64,000 nt of DNA from the NCBI RefSeq assembly GCF_002078875.1, contig NC_034421.1, positions 8,206,365 to 8,270,364 on the forward strand. The letters run 5' to 3'. Origin of the DNA: Numida meleagris. Taxonomy: Eukaryota > Chordata > Aves > Galliformes > Numididae. Position 1 is the first letter of the stretch, and every line of letters begins with the position of its first letter. The translations under genes and the position numbers were made by a program. Below the pieces are notes generated by a model. The model made no database searches and was not told where the DNA came from. It worked only from the letters and a program-made list of their open reading frames with translations. Positions 13,170 to 25,800 of this stretch are shown in pieces.

Positions 13170-13500
13170 CCTTTAAATAAATAGCAGGTAGGCAATATTG
13201 CAGAGAGTGACGAAGTTAAAGCCAAATTAATCACACCAGTAGGCTTTTCATGGAGTACTAAATATTTATGTTCGTTGTTAGCACAGGCATCACATTATGC
13301 ACCATTCATCTTAATATAAATATCAAAGTGCCTGACGTGGCATTACTCACGATGTATAAGCTGTCAGAGTGTGTCACTGTAAATCACTCATACTGTTGCA
13401 ATCTCATTAATTAATGGATAAGTTAAGTAAGTAAATAAATAATAAAAAAGACTTTATTCCTGAGTGAGGAGCGATTTTATTTATTATTAAGCCAGTCACG
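13170..13500. other. Candidate conserved non-coding element
   Basis: An AT-rich, repeat-free stretch with short homeodomain-type cores (several TTAAT/ATTAA) around 13380-13420. It contains no reading frame of note. Its texture is like that of vertebrate conserved non-coding elements, which cluster in gene deserts near developmental genes. This is pattern judgement only, since conservation cannot be seen in a single sequence. The stretch runs into a short TAAA-type simple repeat. Confidence 0.25.
13423..13450. repeat. Short TAAG/TAAA simple repeat
   Basis: About 28 bases of degenerate tetranucleotide repeat, beginning with TAAG units and grading into TAAA, then a short A-run. It is a simple low-complexity microsatellite and is likely polymorphic. 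Confidence 0.75.
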
Positions 13501-13520
13501 GAGTGAGACCCTAACAAAGT

Positions 13521-16511
13521 TCCCCAGCTAGTTTTGCGTGGTCTTGTACTCAAGCAGTCTTTTAATACTATCTTCAAAGATGCTGTTTGTTTGTTTCTTT
13601 CTCCTAAAACATCATTATAGTTTAAAATATCATAGACTTCACTGACTGTGTGATGGATATCTTTTTAGATCCTTAGGAAAAACTTCTCATGCAACAGTAA
13701 CAGCCCTTATTGCCAGTATTCTCTACTTGGGGCAGGTGATAGTGCAGAGGTAATCAAAATGGCCAGCTATGCACATACAGCAGTGACATCTTTCCTTCCA
13801 CACCAGTTACTGCTTCTCAAGGCTCTGTTAGCACCCGGAACCACAGGATCTGTCCTCTTTGTGCCAGGGGCCTTCCCGTCCCACTTGTGGGATTATGCCC
13901 ATGTGCACACTAACTCCCAACTCCCTGGTTTATTTATTTCCACCAGATAGCTTTAAAAAAATCTGCATCTTCCACATTAAATATTCTATATTTAGTTGCC
14001 AAACCCCTTGATTTTTGGTCTGTGTATATTTTCTTTTTTGATAGTATTATACTGTTAAGAGTTGGATTTAAACACCTATTGAATATCTCTTGGTTTCTGT
14101 TTATAAGCAGGTTCTTTGTTGGTACTCCCATAAAGTGAATTTTCTCTCCTGGAACTCGTGTGGTACAAAGTACCAGCACAGGGAGCTGGGTGCAGGGCTC
14201 TGCTCTTCACTGGACTGTGGGCATCTGATGTGAGTGCACTGCCTTCCCCAGCTAGGATTTCTGTGTGTGTGAAGCTGAAGTCAATTTGACTATAAAAGGT
14301 CATCAAACACTGGGATGATCTATTCCATATCTATAATTAGAGCTTAGAAGAAAGGATCTTGCAGAAGCACTAACAATCCTGGAGAAGTTAGTTAAAGCTC
14401 AGATATGAATATAGTCTCTCTCTCTCCAGGAGAAAGAAAAAAGAATCATATTATTGCATTGACAGCAGGAGGTTTTGAATCTCAGCTCAAACACCCATTG
14501 TCTTCTAACTGCATAGATTTCACCTGAATCTGATTTTGTCCTGAGTTAAATTAACTACTAGGGGCTTCTGCTTTAAAAAAAAAAAATAGCTAGAGGCTTA
14601 TGCTTTTTTATTATTTAAAGAAGGGAAAGCAAGTTATTTCCATTTGCAACACAAAAGCCAGGAAGCTCAAGTATCTGCCCCTTTCCTCAGGTGTGTATCG
14701 GGGTGTATTCACAGCGTTTACAAAGTTATGTCAGTGCAAGTGAGGGAAGAACAAAGCTTTGATAGGGTGAGTTTTCCTGTGAATACGCAGCCTGCCCTGG
14801 GTGGGAAATGTCATGACTTTGTGCTCAGCTCTCTGAATTGCAGGCCAGTCAAGTCTCAGCCCTGTGAAGTATTTAAGCACATGCTTGACTTGACATCTAG
14901 AAATCATCTGGAAGATATGGGTATTCAGCTCAGGTGTGAGCCTGCATTTAGATTGAGCCTGGGATACGTCAGTACTTGAATATCTTCCAGGGCTTCCTTA
15001 TTTTGACAAAAGCAAGGGTCAGTATGCTCCTAGTTTTCCAGTTCTTCATGGCCAGTATCTCCCCTGCCCCCACTCTACAGCTGACATGTTTGACATTAGG
15101 ATGTGAAAATCTGCAGGAGAACCTAACTTAAAGTGCAGTTTCTTGAAGTATGAGCGGTACTGAATTTTCAGAATGCTTGAAATTCAGTCTGGGTTCTGTT
15201 TTGCAGTTATACCCTCCTTTTCAGTTCAGTGAACCAAGGCAAAATCCAGTCAGTCTGTAAACTTTCTGCTTTGAAACCTTATACAAGTTTTGGAGTTGCT
15301 GCTTGTATACAGTTTAGTTTATGAAATCTGGAAGAAGCAGGTTGTATTGGATAGAAACTGAGCAAGATGTACTTGTTAATTCCTTGTCCAGCTTATCTCT
15401 GGCTTTGTCTAAAATGAGCAGAAGGCCTGCAAAACTGAGAAGAGGATGGTGTGCTTAGGAAATGGGTGAGTTAGGGTTGGGAGTACTTCTGAGACAGATG
15501 GACTTGGGGGTGGTTGAGAAGGGGGCAGAGCATAACAGAAAAGCACTGACTTTTTAATTCACTTCCTAGAGCATCCTGCTTCAGCTTAAAACTGTAACGT
15601 GTGTATGTCCAAAAGACTCTCAACCAAATGAATATCTTCTCCAGATCTTTCAATATATACATGCTTCTGCATTAAACTAATTAGATAAGACCTAGTGTGG
15701 CACTGAGATTGGTAGTATCGTGTCTGGGATTAATAGCAGAACACTGTGTTGTCATCTTTTCCTGTAGTTTCCCTTATGTATATGTGAGCATCAGCATCTC
15801 TTCTGGTACCCATCCAAAAATTTAGACTTAATTTCCTTCCTTAGAGCCCCTGACCATGCAATAGTGATTCCAACTTTATCCTTAGGATGAGATATTAAAT
15901 ATTCAGGGATTGGCATCACCTTGGAAGAGATGCGTAAAATATGCATGTTACAAAGGGTGACCAGAGATGGAGTGTGGCTGGCAGGTGGCTGGCACACATT
16001 TCCAGCAGTGCAGCCTCTGTTGCACCCTGCCAGGCTGGCAGACCCCATGGAGAAGGGTGGCTTATTTAGGTGAGACGCTCTAATAGTACGTGTGGATTCG
16101 AGGGAATGGGTGGCAGAGAGGATGAGGATGCAAGCAGTGGTGCTGAACGCAGGAGCTTGGCTTTGTGCTGTTGCTGATGGAAACTGCTAGGTGCCAAAGG
16201 ATGATGCCAGCTTGTAAGCTTCTGCTGCATCTCCATCCTAGCACCAGTGTTCATGTAATGCTAGGGTCGACTGGTGTCAAGCAAAGTGATGCAGGATGGG
16301 GACAGAACCTGCATGTTATTTTCAGGTGAGGGAATAGGAGCAAAGGCAGCTCCTTTGTGGGAGTTGTGCTAGGGCATATTGGCCCTTGGCTTTTAGCCAT
16401 TCCTTCCTCACTGTCACCTCAGATGAGAGGAGAGGGGTACCAGAGCTGTAATCTGCCACTGCTCGTTGGGGAACAAAGTTGGAGCTGTTGGAGGCTGCAG
16501 TAGGAAGCAGT
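13521..16511. other. Unique non-coding DNA
   Basis: No gene, RNA gene or recognisable repeat. A short TC dinucleotide run lies near 14414-14427 and an A-run near 14575. Small frames of 60-110 codons occur on both strands at the frequency expected by chance. Confidence 0.5.
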
Positions 16512-16738
16512 CTCAGGTTGTGCCAAGGAGGTTTAATTTGGGTATCAGGAAGAATTTCACTTTGGAGAGAGTGATGAAGCATTGGAATAGGCTGCCCAGG
16601 TAAATGGAAGTATTTAAGAGATACGTGGATGTGACATAAAGGGACAGGGATTAGTGATGGGACTTGGTAGGTCAGGTTGGCAGTTGGACATAGTGATATT
16701 GAAGGTTTTTTCCAACCCCAGTGATTCTATGGTTCTGT
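16512..16738 (+). mobile_element. CR1 LINE, 5'-truncated 3' tail
   Basis: The segment reads as the 3' untranslated tail of an avian CR1 non-LTR retrotransposon in sense orientation. Recognisable blocks in order are the 'ttgtgccaaggaggttta' start, 'aagcattggaataggctgcccagg', 'gatacgtggatgtgaca', a 'tggacttgg'-like block, and the end 'tccaaccccagtgattctatggttctg'. CR1 inserts are typically cut off at the 5' end and end in a short GATTCTATG-type repeat rather than poly-A, as here. Differences from the common form suggest an old copy. No ORF2 sequence remains. The 5' boundary is approximate. Confidence 0.92.
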
Positions 16739-16809
16739 AATGGGCTCTGCCACAGAGGCCAGATTCGACACATATTCAGGTACAGTGTCTGTGACACCGT
16801 TACCCCCGC

Positions 16810-17340
16810 AGAGGTCCCTCGCAGCAAACCAGATGTTGCTTTCAAATACTCCGAGGAGTCTGAAGCTAATCATTTTGCTTTGTTTCATTAGCTCGGCTGT
16901 AATGTAGCAGAGCTAATGCAGTCATATCCCAGTTAAGGTACCAAGCAGCTTTAGCTGCTTATCTGCCATGGAAAGAACCACAATCACTTTTGCGATGAAA
17001 ATTAAATGTGGAAATAATTCCCTTTTCCTTTTTGGAATATTACTGTGTGATTAAATAGGCTTAAGAACATTAAAGAGTAATGACATGAAGTTGCATGCAT
17101 CATTATTTTAAAGGAGATTGAATGAAAATATACTATCTGTTCCAGCCTTTGCCTAATCCTCAGTTTAATAGAGATTTGTAAGGGCTGTGATGCGCATACA
17201 TCTTAATAATGAAGTGGAGTTTTCAGTCTCTAAAATGGGAATTTCAGAATCCTTGCTATGAATGAAGTAAGCATAAAAGACACTGAGGATCCTGTTTTCT
17301 CAGTCAGGCAAAAGTTTTTCTGTTAAATGACATAGTTAAA
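16810..17340. other. Candidate conserved non-coding element
   Basis: An AT-rich, repeat-free stretch directly downstream of a CR1 tail. It carries homeodomain-like cores (ATTAGC, TTAAA, ATTAAA), no long frame on either strand and no simple repeat. I read it as a candidate conserved regulatory element by texture only. Alignment to other vertebrates would be decisive. Confidence 0.25.
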
Positions 17341-18213
17341 CCTGGAGAAATTAAAACCAAAATAATAGCAGGATATCAGATTCTTTTCTCCCAGCAGCAG
17401 TTAGTATAGCAGCAGGTCACAACCACTTGCTTCTGTAGTTACCTCCACTCTTTGGTCTCTCATGACTGCACTGCCTTGGTTTGACCATGTTGTAGCTGCA
17501 TGGGATGGTGTCCCTGCTTGAGAAATGGAGAGAGGAAGCACAGGAAGATGGAGTAGGGTGTCATCTCTCACTCCTAAACCGTGTGGCAGCACAGGGAGCT
17601 GAGTGTGGGTCTGTGAAGCCTGCAGCCAGCACACACTCAAGCACCAAGCAGCCTGCAGTTCCCTGAGACCTGAGGTCTGAGTGTTTGGAGCGGGGGGATT
17701 TCTCTTTCAGACATTGCACTTCAGATTTATTTTGCTTGAGGAATAGAACTAGATTATATCAGCAGGAAATTCTCATGTCTGAGTTGCCCTCTTTCAAAAC
17801 AAGGATTGAAATGGAAGAGAAGAAATTGTCAGGTAGCTGGAGCACATATTCAGAATGAAATATTCATACAAGGAGGAAATGGGCTCTGTGTTTAATAAGA
17901 AAGAGATTGTACAGTGTGATAGCAATTATGTATGTTCAAATATTGTGCTTTTCTTCAAATCTAGGCTATAAATCCAAAATGTATAATTAACGATCCCATA
18001 AATAATGCATTTCTAATTTTAAAACATGAAATAAACTCCCCTTGCATATTTTTATGGGATATTTCTTTGAGAGAAATCTTTTTTGGCACCAAGTCTTATC
18101 ACAAGAGGCAAAGAAAAGATGAAGAGGTTGAAATCGATAATAGCTTCATCGGAATGCTCCTGTTCGGAAAATGCAAAGTATTTTGTTTTTGTAGATCCCA
18201 ATTTCCCTTTTAC

Positions 18214-18234
18214 TAAAATAAAATAAAATAAAAT
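18214..18234. repeat. (TAAAA)4 microsatellite
   Basis: Four uninterrupted TAAAA units followed by a final T. A simple pentanucleotide repeat, likely polymorphic by slippage. Confidence 0.95.
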
Positions 18235-21123
18235 GAACTGCCAGGCAAAAGTACCGAAGTACAAAGTTGGCTCTGAAGACCTGTGATGGGATGCAGTGGT
18301 ACTTCTGTCAGTCACTGTCTCAGATCTGGACCCATTCAGGTTTGATTGCTGCGTGAGGCAGATTGGTGGGCCCAGAGTCATTTGCAGTAGACCAGGTGCC
18401 CCTTGTATGGAAACCGCCCATCCAGGCAACGCTGAATTGATACTTGATATTGAGCCTTAGTGCAAACAATCGTTCTGTTTAGATACTGCCTTGGTGAGGT
18501 CATCCCTTTCTTTTAAATATCAAAAGCACTGCTCACCTGCTGCTTGGGCTGCTGTGTGAATTGCTGGTGCTGTTCCTTCTGCTGGGGAGTGCATGTAAGT
18601 GCCAGTGCTGCTGCGATGGTACATAGTAATACGTGCACGTTGCAGTACAGGAATTTGGGTGGGATATGGTCACTTCAGCATTCAAATTGTTGAGGTATGG
18701 CTAACATAATGGTAAACAACAATTCATTTCAGTTAAAATGAGTATTTGCAGTGATTGCTCCTGAAATGTGTCTGTATTCACTTTTTCGATCATCCCTGCC
18801 TTTGCTTTTTCTCTTGGAAGTAGGAATTATGCTATAATGCTTGAGCAAATCATTAAAATTCCCTTTCAAAACCCTCTCTGAAGGACTTTGTGACTTTTCA
18901 GCAAGAGATGCAGGTTACCATTTCAGCAATGTAACGTGAATGTACTGATAAAAAAAATAATAAAATGAAACTGAGGAAAGTTGCTGAATAACTTCTTAAG
19001 AGGTTAGGATTCTCAGTGTACTTATGAAAAGGCAATAAATACGCAAAGCAGGCAAAGTTCACTGAACTTAGCTTCATTATATGCTGTGCTCCGTGTTAAC
19101 CCTGGTCTATTGAGTGATACATACATAATACAGACAATTTTGAAAAAGAGCTACAGAACAAAAAGGACAATGGCGTAGACTAAAAAGTGGAGACAGTAGC
19201 AATAAAGACAGAGGGCCAAAGGACTTGCAGAGGACTCCCTGGCAAAGGAAGCAGAGCCTGTTGCAGCTGTGCTCCCAGCAGCAGAGATCTGTCCATTTCC
19301 CTCCTGGATGGGAGCAGGGTGGGCTCTGGAGCACGGCTGCTGGGTGCTGGCCTGAGGCAGCTTCCATCAGAGCTGAATGTTCCATTTACTGTAACCTGGG
19401 TGGCGTGGGGACTTGATGTCTCTAACTGGATTAGCTCTTATTTTTCTTCTCATGTAGCCCTTAAAGAAAATAGTGAGTACTTTCCTTAGGAAGTAGTTAG
19501 GTCTTCCTATTAACAGATTCGGTTAGCTTAGTTCCAGGAGAAGCTGCACAAAGTTGCACTGCATTCTGCTTTTTGAAGAAGCAGCGGGAAGTATGTTACT
19601 TTTACTGTAGTAACAAGAAACTTACAATGAGCCAAAGAGCAGTGGCCAGCATAGGTGCTTCTGAGAGCCAGCCAGCCTGAGAATGCTTCTTTTAAAGAGA
19701 TGCAAAGAGGAAACACTGCAGAGTTGTGCGCTTTTCTAAAGAGTATCTCATTTTAAAGAGTGGATCTTCAGTTTAGAAGCTGGGTCACTGCTGACTCAGG
19801 AAGATGTCCTCAAAAGTTGCAAGGTGAAGACACCACTGTTCAGAGCTGAAGCGCTCTTCCAGGATCTCTTTTGGAGGAAAAAAAGTATCCAGCTAGAAGA
19901 GAATGTAAACAAGAATGCAACTGCTGAGGTAAAGAGCTTCCTGCTTCTCTGTTATCCAGCAAGACGATTCTTTTGTCAGAGTGAGCAACTAACAGGGGAT
20001 CCAATCAATGAGCCATCTACCTACCAAGAGAGTAGAAGAATAAACACAAAATATTTGTTGTGTGGTAATGAAAGGAAATGAGTGTTCAGTTTCACATTAG
20101 GAGCCACTTGGAGATCAGTGATTGTATTGCTTGAGCACCATGCAAACAGATGCTGAGACAAACAGTGCTACCTTGAAAAGTTTATCCTCTCCTAGGGAGC
20201 CAAGGGGATGGAAATATGCTTTAAGAGGTTAGCCATCAAAAAGCTAACATACGTGCCATGTAATCAGACACCCGCTGGCTTATTCATTGATTGTTAGTCA
20301 TTCACGGTTGACTCATAATGCCAGACAAACTTATTTTCATCATACCCCCTCATCTGTATTCACAGACACTAGACTGGTTTCTCAGAAAGGGAGATAAATG
20401 TGAAACACAATACTGTGCTCCCAGCCAGCATGCTCTCCAGAAGGATGTAATGCAGAAATCACGAATGCCCAGTGGCATCACAGCTGCAAACGATCTCCCA
20501 GCCCATTGCTGAGAGAGCAGCCCTGCCAGCTCATTCTTTCCATTTACTCCCTTTGGAATGTCAACACATTATGATACCTTGTAATGTATGCTAGGGAAGC
20601 TAATCTTCATTTCCATCCTCAAAGTCATTTGCCGTGTTGATAATATGGCTTTTTTTAATAATATGAAGCCATTTTTTTCTCTACAGTTTCTTTACAAATC
20701 AAGTAGAAAGAAAACATCAGTGTGTTTTTTTTCTTTATTTTTCTGTATTCCCTTTTCTGTTCTTTACCCAAATCCATGAATTACAAGGATGTGAAAGTGA
20801 GGGAAAAGTTAAGAAAACATCTGGTATGTGGATGGGGAGGATAGAGGAAGGTGAAGGTGATGGTGAGAAGAACAATAACCATTGTTACCCAGAGAAAGTT
20901 TCTGTTTGTTTTTGACACGGGAGGGTTTCATTACTTAGCAGATAGCTTGACCTTTGTTGTTGCCTCTGTCAAAAGAGAATGAAAAGGCAAAAGAAAATGA
21001 AAATGTATAAAATAAATGAATATAGCTACTACGCTCATAACACTCATAAGAAAGAGAGATATAATGTCTCTTCATATCACTCCCACAGAGGAATGTGGAT
21101 TATTTCTTTGACTGGAGACTTTC

Positions 21124-21138
21124 TTTTTTTTTTTTTTT
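21124..21138. repeat. Poly-T run of 15
   Basis: A homopolymer of 15 T residues within a pyrimidine-rich stretch. No transposable element body was recognised next to it, so it is treated as a simple homopolymer rather than a retroposon tail. Confidence 0.95.
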
Positions 21139-22039
21139 CCTCTGGCAAGAGTGGGTATTTTCAGAAAGATAACTTTGCAGTGAGCTGGGCATTATGTGCT
21201 CCATAAGACAGTTTGAGAGGAGGCTGATGTTGTGAGAAGTGATGCATTTGCTGGTCGTTACTTATGTGTGCATTTTTATATTGGCTGGCTCAGAGTAAGG
21301 AATATGAAAATATTTGGCCATGAATTATATCCCTCTCCACATTTATTTCTGCTGATTAAAGGAACCTGATATAGCTGAGAATTCAAGTTGCCATCGAAGC
21401 CCGTAAAGGTGTTCACAGATTGAAGATTCACTCCTCATCTGTAATGCAATGTTTCCAGGTATTGTGCACCATCACTACATACTGCATCATGATTTCCAGA
21501 ACAAGAACTGAGAGCCGAGGAAGGTATTAGTTGATTATTAGTTGATATTAGATTACCTCAGACAAGATAGTGCAAATCATCTCTATGTAGTCGCAGATCC
21601 CACTGGCTGGGGTGTTCCCCACTGCTTCCTTTCACCAGGTTTGTATACGTCTCCATCCAGCCTTTTCACAAGGTTGTTTCTAAGTGACACATGGATGGCC
21701 AAGTTTTGGACAACTAGGGTTTGCATTATCAGAAAAACTGGTGTCTGCTGCTGGAAACACCACATTTGGGTCTGCCTTCATGCATAGTTCTGCTGCTTGA
21801 GGGAGGTGATGGTGTTTGAGATGGCGTAGGGAAAGGGAGCAGCTAGCACACTTGTAATGTCCGCTGTGTTCCCCACCTTCCTGACCTGGCTGCGTGATTT
21901 TTGCGATGAGTCGAACTTATTCTCTTGGCAGGGTTATTTATACACTAGGTGACTCAGCTGTCTTCTGAGGGATGTCAGCTTTCCTGCTTGAGAAGCAAAC
22001 TTTGTAGTGCTATTCATGTCATTTTGTCCTTAAATTATT

Positions 22040-22340
22040 CATCCCCATTATATTATTTCAGTGTCGGAAGTGCTATAAACACCAAAACAGTGATGGAAGA
22101 AAAAATGTGGAAATTGCTTTATGTTAATCATAACCTGAAAAATGGGCAAAATTGATTTGCTGTTTGCATTTTCCTTCCTTGTGCCGATAACAAAAGGCCT
22201 TCTGCTGCAGGAGAATTAAGAATAGGGAGTCTGCATTTCCTCCTGAACCTCAACTTCATTTTGCATCCACTGAGTTTTTGTCTCTTTACAATAATTTCAA
22301 TGGCTTCTGTGAAATAGTTCCACATTTATAATAACAATGA
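22040..22340. other. Candidate conserved non-coding element
   Basis: A compact AT-rich stretch without repeats. It has regularly spaced short motifs: TTAATCATAA near 22124, CAAAATTGATTTG near 22146, ACAATAATTTCAA near 22288 and TTATAATAACAATG near 22327. Several resemble homeodomain or SOX cores (ACAAT). The longest frame is about 68 codons and resembles no known protein. It is one of the most CNE-like stretches in the window, but conservation cannot be assessed from one sequence. Confidence 0.3.
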
Positions 22341-22826
22341 AAAATCAGGATCAACCTTTCCTTTGTTGCCGTGCATTATGAAACTCATTTCTTTTTACAA
22401 GGCACAGATACAGCTTATTAAGATGCTCCTTGGCTTTTAGTAGGATCTATTTGCTCGAGTGGGCAGGATTTTCACTCAGAATAATGCTTGCATTGTTCTT
22501 GTGAGAACCTGGATCCATAAGTCTTTGTGTTGCCCCGCTTCACTGCAGGTCTGCTTGGCTGTGTTTGTCTTTCTCACTATCAATGTGACGTCCTTTTTCT
22601 GCGTGTTTTCATTTGTATGCAGTAAGGCTTTCCCTGCTCGTTCTTCTTTTTAATTTTTGTTGTTGGAAGAGTATTCCTCCTCATGTCCTGTGGTCTTTTT
22701 TATTCTGAAACAGTAATTGTTTTGCATTTCCTCGAGGCACTGAGCCATTCCAGTGGTGGGAGATAATCTGTTTTCTATGCAGTGAGTTATGTGCATGAGA
22801 AGGCAGGGTATGTGGCTTTCAATTTA

Positions 22827-22879
22827 ACCTTCATTGCTATTGGTTTTCACCTTCATTGCCATTGGTTTTCACCTTTTTC
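22827..22879. repeat. 22-bp tandem duplication
   Basis: Two adjacent 22-bp copies (22827-22848 and 22849-22870) differ at a single base, with a partial third copy reaching about 22879. The near-identity indicates a recent local tandem duplication. No function is inferred. Confidence 0.9.
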
Positions 22880-25800
22880 AATCTTCTTTTTGCACTGTCT
22901 TTTTTAAAGCTAGTTTCCACTGATTTTGTGGTGCTGGGTTTGTTTTTGCTGTGATATAGCTGAGTCTCAGCTAGTGTTAGAGGTTTGCATGCTTGCTCTG
23001 AAATTGTTCCCTTAATCCAACTAAATTCATCTTTATGAATTCAGAATCATCTTTATTCATATTGTCCTTGTTTTTAATTTAAACTAGAAAGCCCTTACCA
23101 ACATAGCAGCACGCTGAAATAAGGATTTAGAATGCTTAAACTTGGTTATTTGGATGGTGTGGTGTGCTCATATACCAATGCTCAGAGCCTCCTGGCTGTA
23201 ATATTTGTTGCTAGGAGAAAGAAAAGCCATGCAAAGTCATCCTGGGTGCTGAGGATATGCTGATCTTTGACTACAGGTACAAGTCTGTTTGATCTTCAGA
23301 TTGATTTTGTGGAGCCAGTGCACTCGTAAGGCAGGCTCCTTGTTGAGGAGGAGCTGATGGCTGGCTGAGGATGCTCCTCCAACTTGCTTCAGGCTTTGGC
23401 CCACTGCTGTTCTGTTGCAGGGTCTCTGTGCCATGTGAATACAAATAATCATCCTTTCGATGAAGGTGGAATTTGTGAGAGAGGATGCTGTGCACAAGAA
23501 GGTGACGTGCAGTTTATGTATGTGCAAAGGGTGAAGTTATGCCCCAGACCTCAGTTCCTTTCTTACCCTTTACCTTTGCACTGGGTAAATGCTGCCCGTG
23601 TGCAAGGAGATTTCCTCTGCTGCATGGGAAGCGCTGAGAAACCTGGTTCTCTCTGTTTGGGGTTTGATGGCGCAGTTACCCCTCAGGATGACAGTGCAGG
23701 TCCTGGTGCATTCAGCCCCTGTGCGTGGTTGGAAGCAATACTGAGGCCGAGAAGATAAGGGACATCTTGCTTGGATCAATTTGATGTGAGAAAGTCAATT
23801 CAGTTCTAATGGTTCACAGGTGGAAAGCCAAAAGTATTTGACAAGTTGAAAGCTCAATGTGGTTTCAGCTACACAGACACTCATGTCAAATAAGCAATTA
23901 TACAGAAGTCAGACTTCTCCTGTAAATTTATATCACGGTAGAAGAACATCATGTGTAATTATGTTACATATCATTTTAAGGATGAAGCTCATATTCCAGG
24001 CTCCATTAGCTTTCAGAGTCATTGTAATATATCTATAGAACACAACCTAAAATGTTAGAGACAGGATTACCATTGATTTTTATTCACAGCAAGAGAGGTT
24101 CCATTGACAATTGATGGTATTCAGTTCTGTTTCTTTAAACTCATTGGATTAAATGTTGTTCTCTTGGCTGTGAAGATCAGCTGCTCATTGCTCGTGTGGT
24201 GGTGGTGTCTGCAGAATGTTTGTATCGGAACAATTTGCCAAGAGCTAGTAAGCGTTCTTTCCTGGGGAAGAGCGTTTTGCCACCCGATCCGTTAATGCTG
24301 GCTGAAGGGAGGCACAGCTGCTCAATGGAAGTGCCTGTTCTCTTGTAAATCAGGCTTCTATTTTCAGGAAGTTTTGGTATCAGATTGCATGCAAAGTTAA
24401 TATTCTTTTACATTAGAAAAAGCCGTTCAGATCTGTGATCTCAGCTGATGCAAGCTTCTGCTTGGAAAGCTTTTCATGGTGTTCGCAGGTGAAGATGGCA
24501 GCTCTGTGCCCCAGCACGTGTTGTTCCTGAAGGCAATGGTATTCTACACATGGGAGTTCCAACCCAAGAAGTCTTGTTTGTGGAAGAATGTGAAATGCAC
24601 ATAGTGCTGCTCTGAGTCAATAGAATTAATCAATTTTCTCAGCCTGCTTTATTCGCTAATGTCTGTTCTTCTGAATTGTTTTCTTTTGCCAACACACAGT
24701 TTATCAGCTTGAGTGTGTAGTGCTGGGTTAGAAGCGGGGCTCTCTGTGTTCTCATCAGGTCTTCAGCTTTTCAAAACTAAAAGTCTTTGAAGCTATTCTC
24801 TTTTCAAGCCCATTTCTTAAAAGGAATAACACATTATTAATTGCTGGGAAAATTAAATGACTTCTGAAATGTGGTTAGAAAATAAGCTCTGGAAGTAGAG
24901 GCACTTGAGAGGAAAATCTGTAGATTCAGAATAGGAAAATGACCAATCAGATTTTGAGGAAGAATTGCAGTTTAATTAGAGACATTCTATGAAAGTAGAA
25001 TATGAAAGAAACTGCTGCATAGAGGACTGATATTTCTGTTTGCCATATAGGGCTGTACACCAGGTTTTCAAATAAAGCTGTGACCAACCTGCAGAAGACA
25101 TAACACAGCTAGCATAATGCAATACAAATCATGGATTAATCTTTTTAATGAAATGAAGACACTGACCTCTCCATTCTGGCACAGTGCAGCAGGTGGTAAT
25201 GGGAGCTGCAGAAAAACACAATGTCTTCCAGTGCTGTATCACGTTAACGATTTTTGTGCTGTTGTACGACTGATTTTGTTGGTCCACGCTAGGTACTGAC
25301 CTGATTGCTTTCCTTCTGTCTCATTCCCACTGTAAGTAGAGGAACCAGTCATTTCCTGGAGTAGATACGATTCAGTAGCAGCACGAGCACGTTCGCTATT
25401 TGCCATGTGCAGAAAAGCTGTTTAAGAATCCCTCTATAACAGGTGACATACTGACCCTTGCAAAATGCTTTTATGAGAATACATTCATTATCAGCCACTG
25501 TCAAAGAAAGAAATACTTCCTCTGCTGTCTGAGATGAAGTGCTCAGAATGACAAACGGAAGAGTAGTGATACAGTAATTTGCTGATTTAAAGTGTGAGAG
25601 ATGATTTCACACTTTGCAGAAACAACGCTGATGGGTCAGTCCTCCAATGCAGAATTTTTAGACCTCAGATAAATAGAGATCCTCTTGACTGTACTTTTGC
25701 ACTATAATTTCTTAAATCCAGGTACAAAATGAATACCTGTTGCATTCTGACCTTGCTGTTGAAAGTTAGCATTTGTTTATACAGTGCATTTGCAAGTTCA

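Larger units (their letters stand above)
17341..22035. other. Unique non-coding DNA with minor simple repeats
   Basis: Nothing gene-like. Apart from the simple repeats listed separately at 18214-18234 and 21124-21138, I recognise no transposable element. Open frames around 18052-18429 (minus) and 19187-19489 (plus) are short and have no recognisable product. Confidence 0.5.
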
